Positions 1 through 9,775 of a stretch of 49,661 bases of DNA are shown here, in pieces. The DNA is from a virus, in IMG/VR virus record IMGVR_UViG_3300025849_000054, positions 1 through 49,661 of that record; one strand, given 5' to 3'. The first letter of the stretch is position 1, and the number at the start of each line of letters is the position of its first letter. The notes below the pieces were generated by a model, which saw only the letters and a program-made list of their open reading frames with translations, searched no databases and had not been told where the DNA came from. The translations under genes were made by a program, and so were the position numbers.

Positions 1-1464
1 ATACATTTTTGCTTTTTCACCACTGCTGTTTTTTGCACGTTTGCGTAATGCTGTAACACTACCATTGCAACTTGCTCCACTACGTTTTACTCTACCTGGT
101 CTGCTTTTGCCTTTCTTTTTACCATCGTCAAAGTTTTCTACAATGCTTGGGTTTATTTCTTGTGCTGTGAATTGTTGCATTAGTTCAACAATGTCATCAT
201 CATGGTCCAATATTTTATAATCAGCATCAACTATTAGTGCTACATTATCATCATAACCGTGATTCTCACCACTGAGTACATGCATGCCATTACTTAATTC
301 TATGTGATCTTCTTGATTGACCCATTGATGAATAACTGACTCTACTTCTTCATGTGGAAGTTTACCTAACTTGAAACCAGGACTTAGTTTTGTTGGTGGG
401 TTTCCGGGTTGTAATTTATTTAGTGCCTTATCATATAATGCAGTAAATGACACTTGTTTATTAGACTTTCTATATGCATCCTTGGCCATTTGCAATGCTT
501 TGTTGTGTATTTCTGGCGTTGATGCCTCGTCGCTTAGATGTTCGACCATTGTATCACTAGTGGTATGGCTAAATTGTTTCATTAATAATTCAATAGGCAC
601 ATTTACTTTTATTGCATCTACTTTTTCTATGCCTAATAATCTAGCCGCATCATATCTATGATGACCATTAACCAAGTAATTGTTTTTATCTAGTATAAAA
701 GGCTTGTCTTTACCGTGAAAGTCTTCTGCAACTTTTTGTGCTAATCCTGGTACTCTATCTGTTTGAACTGGTTTAATATTTGTTACACTTATTTTGCCTT
801 TTTTATAAGGTATATCATTATCTATTAAATCTGGTTCTTTGACTTGCGGCATTTCATTTCTACTAAAATGCTTGTCGCTAATGTTTTTATCTAAATCTGC
901 TATTGCTGATTGTGTTAATTCAGATAATTTTATTACACCGCATCCTGCTCTATCACCTGCGTTGCCTGTTTTTAAACTTTCCTCATCGCCGCCTTTGCCT
1001 AAGTCGTCTTCGTCTTGGTGTACAACAACTGCTCTACCAACTATGCTTGTGGCACCTTGTAATTGAATTGTTTTGGATTTTATTTTAAATTCTGCTACAC
1101 CTTTGCTGTTGGCTTCTATATTTCCTAAGTCGCCGATATGACCATTATCTACATCGCCATGATCGACACCATGCGGATTATAATGACCGCCTGCACTATC
1201 GCATCCATCACTGAGATCGCCAAATTCGTGTATGTGAAATCCATGTAAGCCTTCTGTTAAGCCGCTTATAGTACCGCTTATAATTGTTGCTTTACCTGGC
1301 TTTTGTACAAAATTAATTATGCCTTTAGCATCGCCGTGTTCTAGTACTGCAACTGCTTTTATAGGCTTTTCTGCTTCTGATAATTGCCTTAGCCTTTCGC
1401 AACTGCATTCGGTTGCTTTTGTTCTTGGGCATTGTCCAGGTTTAGTTACTTCGTATAATCTCAT
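1..1464 (-). CDS. sodC: Cu/Zn superoxide dismutase - ParB-like fusion, 3' end beyond window
   Basis: Open frame of 488 codons from ATG at 1464 to the left edge; the stop lies outside. Residues about 40-180 are a Cu/Zn superoxide dismutase: HGFHIHEFGD (about 72), GGHYNPHGVDHG and GHIGDLGN supply the copper and zinc His and Asp ligands, and GNAGDRAGCG carries the active-site Arg. About residue 266 there is a ParB/sulfiredoxin-type motif, NGHHRYDAARLLG. The visible C-terminus is basic (VKRSGASCNGS...), a style I associate with marine phage virion proteins. The N-terminus (MRLYEV..., then a Cys-rich CPRTKATECSC) resembles phage internal protein leaders, not an export signal. ATGA overlap with the giant gene upstream places it last visible in the late operon. 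SOD identification is secure; the role of the ParB-like part is unknown. Confidence 0.88.
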   Translation of the reverse strand, partial: MRLYEVTKPGQCPRTKATECSCERLRQLSEAEKPIKAVAVLEHGDAKGIINFVQKPGKATIISGTISGLTEGLHGFHIHEFGDLSDGCDSAGGHYNPHGVDHGDVDNGHIGDLGNIEANSKGVAEFKIKSKTIQLQGATSIVGRAVVVHQDEDDLGKGGDEESLKTGNAGDRAGCGVIKLSELTQSAIADLDKNISDKHFSRNEMPQVKEPDLIDNDIPYKKGKISVTNIKPVQTDRVPGLAQKVAEDFHGKDKPFILDKNNYLVNGHHRYDAARLLGIEKVDAIKVNVPIELLMKQFSHTTSDTMVEHLSDEASTPEIHNKALQMAKDAYRKSNKQVSFTALYDKALNKLQPGNPPTKLSPGFKLGKLPHEEVESVIHQWVNQEDHIELSNGMHVLSGENHGYDDNVALIVDADYKILDHDDDIVELMQQFTAQEINPSIVENFDDGKKKGKSRPGRVKRSGASCNGSVTALRKRAKNSSGEKAKMY

Positions 1465-4400
1465 TTTAACACTGATACCTGTACTGCTGGACCATTTTGA
1501 CTGTCTGCCATATCTAAACTTGTAAATGCTAAATGCTCACTGTATTTTGGAAATTCTTCTGTTGTACAATTTACTACTTTATCATATCTCCAATTTAAAA
1601 ATATTAATCTATTGAATCCTTTTTTGTTTAACATGTATGCATAATTTTTAAATGACATTAATCCTACAAGTGTTAAGAACCTTGTCTTATCCATATTCAT
1701 AAATGAACTTGTTAATTCTGCTTCTTCTTCTGAGTCAATAACAAATTGATATGTGCTAACAATTAATTTTAAAAATTCAGCACCTACACCTTGTTTTACT
1801 TGTTCTAATTGTTGTGCTTGATCTAGTATATGAGCCTGACCCTGATTACGGCCTCCGCCAACTGCACCTTTTAAATTGTAAATTCTTAATTCTTCTGGAA
1901 TATCATGCTTTTCATAAAATGGTACTAGTTGTGATTTGACCTGTGCTAATCCACTAAACTTAAAGTCGTCAATACCGTTAACCATTCTACCGCCACCTGA
2001 CGATACCTCACCTTTAACTTCTATTTCTTCGCCATTAACTTTGATATCACCTACCGAAGCAAGTTCTACATTAGGTGACAGTAAACACAATCCAAGTTCA
2101 CCTGGCCCTCTGTTTGATCCAGATATATTAATTCTAAAGTCAAATAATTTTTCATAAAGATCATCTATAAATTCTTTAGATACTGCATCAGTTCCGACAA
2201 ACATGTCTGAAATTTTAAATACACCAGACTTGTTTAATAATTCTGTGTTTACATAATCTGCATGTCCGTAAGTTTCAACAAATGCATCTATTTCGTCAAA
2301 ATCATGATCTAGTTGTTCAAGTGATAAAACTAATTGTCTCATAATATTCTTATTAATTCTATGATCGTTTTCCTTACCAGTGTCATTATTTTTAAGTCTA
2401 TCTTCAATATCCAAATGGTCTGCAGACTCTTTATCAAGTTTTAACATTTTGTAAACTCGTCTAGCAAAATTTGGATTTTTTTCTAATGCAGTCATTATGC
2501 TGTTTAATCTGTCTTCTGTTGCATCCTCTTTGATATAACTTTCATTGAGATTAAGTTGTTTTACTTCTGCATCTGGTAATCTATTTTTTGCAAAATGCAT
2601 TAGGATGTCTCTACCACATGCTTCTGGCCCTTCTATGCTTTTTAATTGGCTAAATGCTGTCATCATCCTTGGTATTGGTAATGCTAAGTATGCCTGGAAT
2701 TGCATATCTAAATTACCAACTGGAAAATGTTTTGATAATAATTTTTTTAGTATAGCAAGTTTGTTATTGTTAGGCATGTTTTCTGTTAGTCTTTTAGTTC
2801 TTAATAATACATCTATGCCTAACAAACTTTCTGTTTTTGATTTGTCAAAGTATCCACGGTCGATCATTTTATTTAACATAGCCTGTGCCTTTACTTCGCC
2901 ATGTTGTGTTTTAAACTTGTTGTAAGTATTTTTTATATGCTGTTCTTTATTATATGATCCGGCAGGCTTTTTAACACTTTTACTTACTTTATTATATTTT
3001 CCTACTCCTAGTCTTTTCTGTTCTTTGTCTATAGTATCTAAATTTTTAAAATAACCCTCAACAATAGGTGTGTTCAATAATTCTAATTGTTTTTGTATTG
3101 GTAATTTTTCAAATCTTTCAAAAACACTAGGCATAATATTATTTACATAGGTACTGTCATCTAATTCTTTGCGGATATCTGCTTTAATTTTTTTTCTATC
3201 GTAATCTTTTGGTGATTTGTGTGCGCCAGCACCTGGCATGTTTTTGCTGTTCTTTGCTACTGGATTATTCTGCTTTGGCATTTTTGGTTTTTTTGCTTCA
3301 CCTATTTGTGTTTCGTCCATATGAGCCATAACATCATATATAATGTCACTGCTACTGCAACAATCAATTACTCTGCCACTAGCAAAGTGCCCAATTGGTT
3401 GTCCGCCTACTTCCATCTCTGGGTCTACACAATCTTCTACATCTAGGTCTTCTAGTGCTTGGTATATTGCATATTCTAAATCATCTTTGTTTGCAAATTG
3501 ATTTTCTCTTCCACTAAACTCATCTACTAATTTTTCAACACAACTGTTAGCAATAATACTTCTTTCTTCGCCTTCGTTAAACTTTTTCATATTAGTATTT
3601 ATTGTATTTTCATTTCTTGTAAATTTTTCTAATACATTTGATTCGTGTAATATACGCAACTGTTCTTGTAAAGGCAGTTTATCAAACTTGGTAAAGATAC
3701 TTTCTTGTGAAATTTCTTTTGCCGCATTTACGGCACCCATAAACGTATCAAAAGGTCCATTAAGTCTAAGTATTGCTAAAACCTCTTTCTTAAAGTTGGT
3801 GTCTTGCTGAGGATTGTTTAAAAATGCTACCAATTTATTTACTTCGCCTTTTGGTAAGTAATTCTGCATTCCCTGTTGCATCATAATATTAAACAATCTG
3901 TGTTTCCTGGCTTTATCGTAATCTGTATTTGTCCAATCTGAACTTCCGTATACTCCGCTTACATCATCGTCATCATTACCGTCTGCATCTTTTCTAAAAT
4001 AGTTACCACCACTCACATTGTAGTTGTCTCTGATATATTTTTCTGCATCTCTTACTGCGGCACCCCATCTTGCTAATCCAATTACATTTTTGCCGTTCTC
4101 GTCGGTTTCAGCAGGTCTCCAGTTGTGGTCGCCATCAAACTGTTGATATACTTTTCTCAATAAGTTTACACCCTGGTCATTTACGCCACGTTCTATTCCT
4201 AAATGGTCTGCTAAATTGCCCCAATCTGTTTCACCTGCTATGCCATTTGAGGAACCACCATTGTCGGGTTCAATACCAGCCGCTATGGCCATCTTGTCTA
4301 TGGGTTTGCCTAAATCATTTTGGTCTATGCCTACATCACCGTCAAGTACTTTTTTAAGTATATTATCTAATGCTACCTTAAAACTACCACCACTGCTTTG

Positions 4401-7400
4401 TTTGTTGGCCATTTCTTTAGCAACTACATCTTTCATTTTTGCTGGGTACTGTTCCCAATCAAATGCATCAAAACGTTTTTGCTCTGCCTCGTCATCCATA
4501 TTCTCCCAACTTATACCACTGCTTCTGTTTAGTGGTTCACCGCTTTTGGGATTTTGTGTTTCTTCATCTGGGAATAAATCGTCTTGTCCAGGTGCACCTT
4601 TTCTGCTGTCGCCTTTGTGAGTGACTTCAATACCGATATTTTTTAATTTGTGGTATACATCACCATCGCCTTGAATGAATGCTTCTTTGACATTTAAGTC
4701 CTTCCAACTATAACCATATTTGTTGTTGAATCTATTTACTATTTTTTTATAACCCTTTTTACGCCAAGTGTGATAATAGTTTTTATTTTTTTCAAATGTA
4801 TCTATAAGTTCTAAACCGTTTGTGGCATCTTCGGCATCACTCCAGTGACTGGAAGGTATAACATAAACTTTACTCTGGTTTACTTTGTCGTTAAAATGAT
4901 CTAAATTGCTATCTAAATATGCTTCTCTGTCGTCATAGTCTTCATCTGTGATAGTATCAAAAAAGTCTCGGTCTATATACACCCAACTGTGACTTGGTAT
5001 ATTAAGTTTTGCTTTTGCGTTGTCTCTGACATTCTTTTCAAAGTCTCTATTTCTTCTATCTAATGTATTTTTTGCTTGTATTTCTTGTTTAAGATTTACA
5101 AATCCTTCTTTCTGGAATATTTTATCAAATCCTGATAAGAATTTTTTTATTGCCGCAAATCTTTCTTTATGTAATTGTCTTAGAACAGCACCTTGCTCAG
5201 GCCCGTTGTTTTCTTTCCAAGCAAAATATCTATCCATATGCATAGATCCTACTACATAATCATCTATAAGAGCAGGCAAATTAAATGTTTGTTCATCTGC
5301 CTCTATTTCACTGTCTGCTTTTACAAGCCTGTCCATTACATCGTTCCAACGTTCTAAACTACTATGCGAAGCCAAGTTTGATTCTCCATCGGAGCCACGG
5401 TTGATTTGTGTGTATCCATTTTCATCTTCGGCCCAAAGATCTGGTCTAGGTTTTAAGCCTTCCAATAATTCTAATCCTAATTTGCTTACTTGTTTAGCAA
5501 TAGTTACAAATTTTTCTTTGTCTTCCCTTTCTAGATCTTTCAAATGATCTAACCTGTCTCTTAATCTCTGTGTGAGCCTCATCTGGAATACGTCTGAATA
5601 TTTGTCATCACTTTTAATATTAACATGATGATCTCTGCTTGTTGGATGTTTGTAACCTTGATATGGTTCTAAGAATTTTAATAATTCTTGTGCTGAATCT
5701 TTTGTGGTAATTCTATTGCTTTTTAATAACTCGTTTCTTACATTCCATCCACGGCCTTTCAGTTTAGCAACAAAACTATTTTCTTGTCTTTCATGAGATA
5801 ATTCTCTTAATGTGTTTTCGACATCTATTTTTTTGTTTGCAGGGGTTAAAACAACCAGTAAGTCTGCAAGTTTATCTAATTTGACATTATCTTTGCTATC
5901 GTCTGATTGATAGAACTGCCACATTTTACTGGCAATGCGGTCTACATCTTGCGGAGATAAATATTCTGGGTTTTTAATTATGTCTTGCTTGAATAAAGTG
6001 TTTATTCCTTTTTGTAATATTAATACTTTGTCTTTGTCAGAACCTTCAATGTTATGATTCTCCATACTTGAAAAAACCAGTGTTTCCATGCTATCACTGT
6101 TTAGTTGTAATTCTTTGGCAAACTTTCTAAACGACGCAATGTTTTTAGCAGTAACAGGTGCTCTGTTATTACCGTCTGCTATGTCTTTTGCTAATAATGT
6201 TACTGCTGATCCAAATCTATCTTGTGCTTTGTCTAATTCGCCTGCCGCTCTCTTGCTTGGTGACATACTGTTAGGCTGTACATATCCTTTGATTGTTTCT
6301 TCTTCTATTTCTACTTTAGTACCAGTACCTTTTTCGAAATCTTTTATTTCCTGCTTCCATATTTTATCTGCATCTGGACTACTTAATTTTTCATAGTTTT
6401 GTAAATACTCAACACTGGCACTTAGAAATTTAATTACATCAAAGTAATCTTTTTTGCCTACAATGCTCTTGGCGGCATCTATTACTTCGTGATTAACTAC
6501 TTCTAAATTTTTTAATTTTTTAGGATCTATTTCCTGTGACTTACGCAATAATCTAAATACTGCTTTAACATATTCTGGTCTAAAAGCATCTTTACTATAT
6601 CCTGCTTTCATTACAGTAGCATATCTCACACATGCTTTAACAACTTTATCATACATTGTGTTATAGTCTACACCGCCGGCAATTCTAAACTCTATAAGGT
6701 TATTTCCTGAGTCTTTATCAGTCTCGCCTTTAAAATTTATACTGTTAAACTTACCAGGGTCTATGCCTTTAGCAAGTTCTTTCTCAAATGCTTCAAAACT
6801 TTTTGCATCACCACGTTTCATGCCTTCTGCATATTTTAATACATTTTGATATTGACTTTTTGTGTAACTGTTACGCAATCTACCAAACTCTGCAAGTAAG
6901 TATTCATCACCTAATAGCAATGCCATCTTTAATTTGTTTGGTTCTGATGCCTCATCTCCCCAAAATTCATCATCGTCTGTTTTTACTAAATCTCTTTTTT
7001 CACCTTGCCAACTCATAGTAACATGTAGTCCTGTAGAGTTGTTTGTGCCAAAGTTTTTTTCACTCCAGTCAAATAAACTTTTCATTTCTGTAAGCATTTT
7101 TCTAGGTGAATCAAATACTGGCGAAATTAATTCTGCACCTGCTCCTTCATCGGCTTCTATACTGCTATCAGTTTCTACTGACCAAGCAGTTGTGGTATTA
7201 GTGGAGTCATACTCACCTATTTCCGGATAGTCTGTAAATTTACTATTATCTTTTATCCAGTTGTATAACTCATCTGCAACACCTTCAACATTGCCTTCAC
7301 TGCTACTATTATACTCATAACCATAATCATCAAGGAAACTGCTCATGTAACTGTAGTTGTCGTATATCCAATCTTCTACACTATAATCATCTCTTGCGGC

Positions 7401-8366
7401 TTCTCTGGCCTCATCGTCTAGATCACCGTCTGCAACGTCTTTTTTTAACCAAGCCAAATACTCATCTTCGTATTCTTCTTCTACATATTCTCTGACCCAG
7501 TTCATATAGTCCCAACCATCTTCCTCACGGTTTTCGTATTCTTTTGGATCGTTTTCTTCAAAATCTTTTTTGTATATTTCGATTGCTTCTGAACTTGGTC
7601 CTGCCCCACTATCTATAAAGTCGTTTAGATAGTCTTCATCTTCTCTGACCTCATTTACTTTATCTTCTATTATGTCATCTAAATATTCGTCTTGTCCTTT
7701 AGTGTACAACCAGTCTTCAAAGTTTTCCCAAACTTGATCTGGCATATCACCGTATTCGTATTCGATATCAGAAATGCTCATGTTGTCTATATCATCACTG
7801 GCTCTTCTGCCGTCTACACTATAAAAAAATGTTTCTGCTTCAAAGCCACATTTTACAGGAGCATCCAAGGCCTCTATGGCTATTTCTTTTTTGTTGAAAT
7901 TTATTTCGAATAGTTTTGGATCCGCTTCTTTGAGTAATTTAGATCTTTTTTTGAATTTTGTTAAATTTTTTTTACCAGTTAATTTTTTTAATATTTTTTT
8001 AGCAAGTGTGCTTTCGTCAATATCCATGTCATTGGCTTTTTTAAGTATATTTGCTAACTGATTTCTCAATGCAGGAGTCTGCATTGCTTTTGTAAATTGT
8101 ACATCAATTGATAATTTTGATTGTAATTGTGCTGGTGTTGGCTTTTCGCCTTGTATGGTCTTGTTTATGCCTTTGGCGGCCATTTTAGGATTTATAGGCT
8201 TACCTAACTTGGCTCCTAGTGCCTTAAAACCTTTTGCTACTTCCTTTTCTTGGTCAGGTGTGAATGGCTCCATTTCCATTTCGTCGTCATTTTTATTTGA
8301 CTGCTTCGCGTTGGAATTTGGATCTTGTATTCCTTTATTATATTCGTACAAATCGTTTATTTTCAT
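1461..8366 (-). CDS. Giant virion-associated protein with amidoligase-like domain
   Basis: 2301 residues starting MKINDLYEYNKG, a possible capsid-targeting leader (LYE). Residues about 170-590 match the amidoligase_2 (COOH-NH2 ligase) pattern: GFEAE at the start, SSIEADEGAGAELISP, GLHVTMSW and NLIEFRIAGG. A very acidic stretch (Asp/Glu/Tyr-rich, about 185-370) is embedded in it. Near the C-terminus, GPGE (about 2087) followed by GDIKVNGEEIEVKGE (about 2110) is the E...D...ExK spacing of PD-(D/E)xK nucleases. Two copies of an FxxFxKLPxQxQLxxL motif lie at about 1555 and 1745. The middle is otherwise unrecognised. It overlaps its upstream neighbour and the SOD gene by ATGA, so all are translated together from the late operon. 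Probably an internal or ejected protein; enzymatic activity is inferred only from motifs. Confidence 0.8.
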   Translation of the reverse strand: MKINDLYEYNKGIQDPNSNAKQSNKNDDEMEMEPFTPDQEKEVAKGFKALGAKLGKPINPKMAAKGINKTIQGEKPTPAQLQSKLSIDVQFTKAMQTPALRNQLANILKKANDMDIDESTLAKKILKKLTGKKNLTKFKKRSKLLKEADPKLFEINFNKKEIAIEALDAPVKCGFEAETFFYSVDGRRASDDIDNMSISDIEYEYGDMPDQVWENFEDWLYTKGQDEYLDDIIEDKVNEVREDEDYLNDFIDSGAGPSSEAIEIYKKDFEENDPKEYENREEDGWDYMNWVREYVEEEYEDEYLAWLKKDVADGDLDDEAREAARDDYSVEDWIYDNYSYMSSFLDDYGYEYNSSSEGNVEGVADELYNWIKDNSKFTDYPEIGEYDSTNTTTAWSVETDSSIEADEGAGAELISPVFDSPRKMLTEMKSLFDWSEKNFGTNNSTGLHVTMSWQGEKRDLVKTDDDEFWGDEASEPNKLKMALLLGDEYLLAEFGRLRNSYTKSQYQNVLKYAEGMKRGDAKSFEAFEKELAKGIDPGKFNSINFKGETDKDSGNNLIEFRIAGGVDYNTMYDKVVKACVRYATVMKAGYSKDAFRPEYVKAVFRLLRKSQEIDPKKLKNLEVVNHEVIDAAKSIVGKKDYFDVIKFLSASVEYLQNYEKLSSPDADKIWKQEIKDFEKGTGTKVEIEEETIKGYVQPNSMSPSKRAAGELDKAQDRFGSAVTLLAKDIADGNNRAPVTAKNIASFRKFAKELQLNSDSMETLVFSSMENHNIEGSDKDKVLILQKGINTLFKQDIIKNPEYLSPQDVDRIASKMWQFYQSDDSKDNVKLDKLADLLVVLTPANKKIDVENTLRELSHERQENSFVAKLKGRGWNVRNELLKSNRITTKDSAQELLKFLEPYQGYKHPTSRDHHVNIKSDDKYSDVFQMRLTQRLRDRLDHLKDLEREDKEKFVTIAKQVSKLGLELLEGLKPRPDLWAEDENGYTQINRGSDGESNLASHSSLERWNDVMDRLVKADSEIEADEQTFNLPALIDDYVVGSMHMDRYFAWKENNGPEQGAVLRQLHKERFAAIKKFLSGFDKIFQKEGFVNLKQEIQAKNTLDRRNRDFEKNVRDNAKAKLNIPSHSWVYIDRDFFDTITDEDYDDREAYLDSNLDHFNDKVNQSKVYVIPSSHWSDAEDATNGLELIDTFEKNKNYYHTWRKKGYKKIVNRFNNKYGYSWKDLNVKEAFIQGDGDVYHKLKNIGIEVTHKGDSRKGAPGQDDLFPDEETQNPKSGEPLNRSSGISWENMDDEAEQKRFDAFDWEQYPAKMKDVVAKEMANKQSSGGSFKVALDNILKKVLDGDVGIDQNDLGKPIDKMAIAAGIEPDNGGSSNGIAGETDWGNLADHLGIERGVNDQGVNLLRKVYQQFDGDHNWRPAETDENGKNVIGLARWGAAVRDAEKYIRDNYNVSGGNYFRKDADGNDDDDVSGVYGSSDWTNTDYDKARKHRLFNIMMQQGMQNYLPKGEVNKLVAFLNNPQQDTNFKKEVLAILRLNGPFDTFMGAVNAAKEISQESIFTKFDKLPLQEQLRILHESNVLEKFTRNENTINTNMKKFNEGEERSIIANSCVEKLVDEFSGRENQFANKDDLEYAIYQALEDLDVEDCVDPEMEVGGQPIGHFASGRVIDCCSSSDIIYDVMAHMDETQIGEAKKPKMPKQNNPVAKNSKNMPGAGAHKSPKDYDRKKIKADIRKELDDSTYVNNIMPSVFERFEKLPIQKQLELLNTPIVEGYFKNLDTIDKEQKRLGVGKYNKVSKSVKKPAGSYNKEQHIKNTYNKFKTQHGEVKAQAMLNKMIDRGYFDKSKTESLLGIDVLLRTKRLTENMPNNNKLAILKKLLSKHFPVGNLDMQFQAYLALPIPRMMTAFSQLKSIEGPEACGRDILMHFAKNRLPDAEVKQLNLNESYIKEDATEDRLNSIMTALEKNPNFARRVYKMLKLDKESADHLDIEDRLKNNDTGKENDHRINKNIMRQLVLSLEQLDHDFDEIDAFVETYGHADYVNTELLNKSGVFKISDMFVGTDAVSKEFIDDLYEKLFDFRINISGSNRGPGELGLCLLSPNVELASVGDIKVNGEEIEVKGEVSSGGGRMVNGIDDFKFSGLAQVKSQLVPFYEKHDIPEELRIYNLKGAVGGGRNQGQAHILDQAQQLEQVKQGVGAEFLKLIVSTYQFVIDSEEEAELTSSFMNMDKTRFLTLVGLMSFKNYAYMLNKKGFNRLIFLNWRYDKVVNCTTEEFPKYSEHLAFTSLDMADSQNGPAVQVSVLK

Positions 8367-8641
8367 CTTCTTCTATTGAGCCTTGCAACTCTTTTGCTAA
8401 TTGGACTTCTTCTTTTAGTACGAGCGGCTTTCCTTGCCATCCTCTTACCAACTCTTGCTCTTGTCTTTTTGAGCGTCATACGTTTTTTTAGGTTGATAGG
8501 TTTCGAGCATTGGCCTACATTAGACACCATTCTGCCTTTGCGTGGACCACTGGTGCATCTAACCTTGCGAACAATTTTACTGCCTCGCTTGGCCCAGACC
8601 ATTTTGGCCTCCATTACTCCTTCTACTTCAACTATTTTCAT
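8363..8641 (-). CDS. Arg/Lys-rich small virion-type protein
   Basis: 92 residues, extremely basic, ending in an Arg/Lys-rich half (KKTRARVGKRMARKAARTKRR). It begins MKIVEVEGVMEAK, again a short leader with I-x-E. The centre VRKVRCTSGPRKGRMVSNVGQCSKP has two Cys about 16 residues apart. I recall similar small basic proteins in marine T4-like phages, without known function. Such charge suggests DNA binding inside the capsid, by analogy with T4 internal proteins; this is inference. Its stop overlaps the giant gene start by ATGA and it starts just after the stop of the membrane protein gene upstream. Confidence 0.75.
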   Translation of the reverse strand: MKIVEVEGVMEAKMVWAKRGSKIVRKVRCTSGPRKGRMVSNVGQCSKPINLKKRMTLKKTRARVGKRMARKAARTKRRSPISKRVARLNRRR

Positions 8642-8642
8642 T

Positions 8643-8885
8643 TTAAAATAACTTAAATATTAATGCAATTATCAAACTTGACATTGTTGCAAATACGCCT
8701 GCCATAATACCTACAAGCCAGTTTTCTATTTTAGTAAAATGTTCTTTTACTTCAACTTTGAATTCTTTGATTTCTGTTGTTACTTGCTCTATGCGAAGCA
8801 TATCAGCAATTACTTGCGATTTTAAATCTGGCTCATTAGCATACAACTGTTCTGCTGGTTTGCTATCTAACTTTTTGTCTACCAT
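8643..8885 (-). CDS. Small coiled-coil protein with C-terminal membrane anchor (XhlA-like)
   Basis: 80 residues. Residues about 25-55 are an amphipathic helix (IEQVTTEIKEFKVEVKEHFTKIENW) and residues about 57-79 a single hydrophobic segment, LVGIMAGVFATMSSLIIAL, ending in KLF. This is the layout of the XhlA hemolysin/holin-accessory family. A role at the host membrane in lysis or in ejection is possible; neither an endolysin nor a canonical holin is visible in this window. Starts with a TAATG overlap with the stop of the upstream gene at 8885, so it is translationally coupled. Confidence 0.7.
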   Translation of the reverse strand: MVDKKLDSKPAEQLYANEPDLKSQVIADMLRIEQVTTEIKEFKVEVKEHFTKIENWLVGIMAGVFATMSSLIIALIFKLF

Positions 8886-9289
8886 TATAATACATCCTGT
8901 TTAGAAAATTCAGTATTTACTGAACTTTTAGTATCTACAGTACCGCCATTGAGGACAATACCGTTTAATTCATCTTTCAATGTGTCTAATGTATGAGCAC
9001 CTTGTCTTTCAAATGCAAACTTGAATACCCAACCTGCACCTGTTAATGTTGGTGCACCGTAGTCATCTAATCCTGCCGAAACTCCGTCAACTACAATTGG
9101 TGTGTTCATAAGCATTGGTTGTGCTCTCAAACTTATTACCTGTACTAAACTTTCAAAATCTTTTTGTGTATCGTCTGTAAAATCGTCTGTGGCAGTTATG
9201 TCTAATGTGGTGAACAATGTAAAAAATTCTACGTCTCCTGTGAGTACTTCACTTGACGTTAATAATCCACCTGATCTTGTTTGTGCCAT
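8885..9289 (-). CDS. Hypothetical virion-type protein, first gene of late operon
   Basis: 134 residues, mostly beta-like composition (MAQTRSGGLLTSSEVLTGDV...), not recognised as a named T4 protein. The first gene after a T4-type late promoter (9317-9324), with a good Shine-Dalgarno AGGAGA seven to ten bases before ATG at 9289. Followed directly by the membrane protein, the basic protein, the giant amidoligase-like protein and SOD fusion, all overlapping or nearly so, so it heads a five-gene late operon. Late expression and composition suggest a structural role (inference). Confidence 0.7.
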   Translation of the reverse strand: MAQTRSGGLLTSSEVLTGDVEFFTLFTTLDITATDDFTDDTQKDFESLVQVISLRAQPMLMNTPIVVDGVSAGLDDYGAPTLTGAGWVFKFAFERQGAHTLDTLKDELNGIVLNGGTVDTKSSVNTEFSKQDVL

Positions 9290-9316
9290 ATGTGTCTCCT
9301 GTCACTGTTATAAGCA

Positions 9317-9324
9317 TATTTATC
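9317..9324 (-). promoter_or_regulatory. Late promoter for the 9289-1 operon
   Basis: GATAAATA on the - strand, predicted +1 about 9311, leader with AGGAGA. Drives the SOD/amidoligase operon. Confidence 0.75.
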
Positions 9325-9357
9325 ATTTTCTCAGTATATTATGACACTATTTCAATA

Positions 9358-9388
9358 GCCAAAAAAAACCCCCTTAAAAAAGGGGGTT
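9358..9388 (-). terminator. Intrinsic terminator
   Basis: Stem AACCCCCTT/AAGGGGGTT with a four-base loop and a run of eight T on the - strand, right after the gene at 9412. Ends the transcript before the next late promoter. Confidence 0.92.
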
Positions 9389-9411
9389 AAAATTTCTAAA
9401 TTTTATAGTTA

Positions 9412-9654
9412 TTAACTTGAGAAAGTTGCCACTACTGCTGTTACGTTAGCGAATGCTAATACTTCCGCCGCTGTAAGTGTAGTTTGAACTGCTATGTTAG
9501 TTGTTGAAACGTCAACACCTGCAATTGAACCACCTGCTGAACACTGAGCGATCGCTAAATCTAAATCGTCATATGTTGCTATATGTGTTTGTGAACCTAA
9601 TCCGTTACCTTCACCTGCTGTTGCTGAGTTTGCCTCTAATCTTACTAATGCCAT
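9412..9654 (-). CDS. Small hypothetical late protein
   Basis: 80 residues, low in charge, rich in Ala, Thr and Val (MALVRLEANSATAGEGNGLG...). Monocistronic: a late promoter GATAAATA at 9719-9726, a leader of about 60 bases with AATTAGGAG before ATG, and a strong intrinsic terminator (9358-9388) 20 bases after the stop. A short gene insulated by its own promoter and terminator is probably made in large amounts, which would suit a decoration or other structural protein; the family is unknown to me. Confidence 0.7.
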   Translation of the reverse strand: MALVRLEANSATAGEGNGLGSQTHIATYDDLDLAIAQCSAGGSIAGVDVSTTNIAVQTTLTAAEVLAFANVTAVVATFSS

Positions 9655-9718
9655 TATTGGTCTCCTAATTCTGTGTAATAGACTATTTTGTTTAACTATT
9701 CTATTACTTGGTTACTTT

Positions 9719-9726
9719 TATTTATC
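9719..9726 (-). promoter_or_regulatory. Late promoter for gene at 9412
   Basis: GATAAATA on the - strand; +1 predicted near 9713; leader carries AATTAGGAG before ATG. Confidence 0.7.
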
Positions 9727-9775
9727 CAAAATAGTAAGATTTTTGGGGTTTTGATTTTGAAATATATTGAGATTT

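Noticed and set aside
4216-4620. Long + strand open frame opposite the giant gene
   Set aside because: Composition is a reverse shadow of a well-supported coding frame; no ribosome site or promoter.
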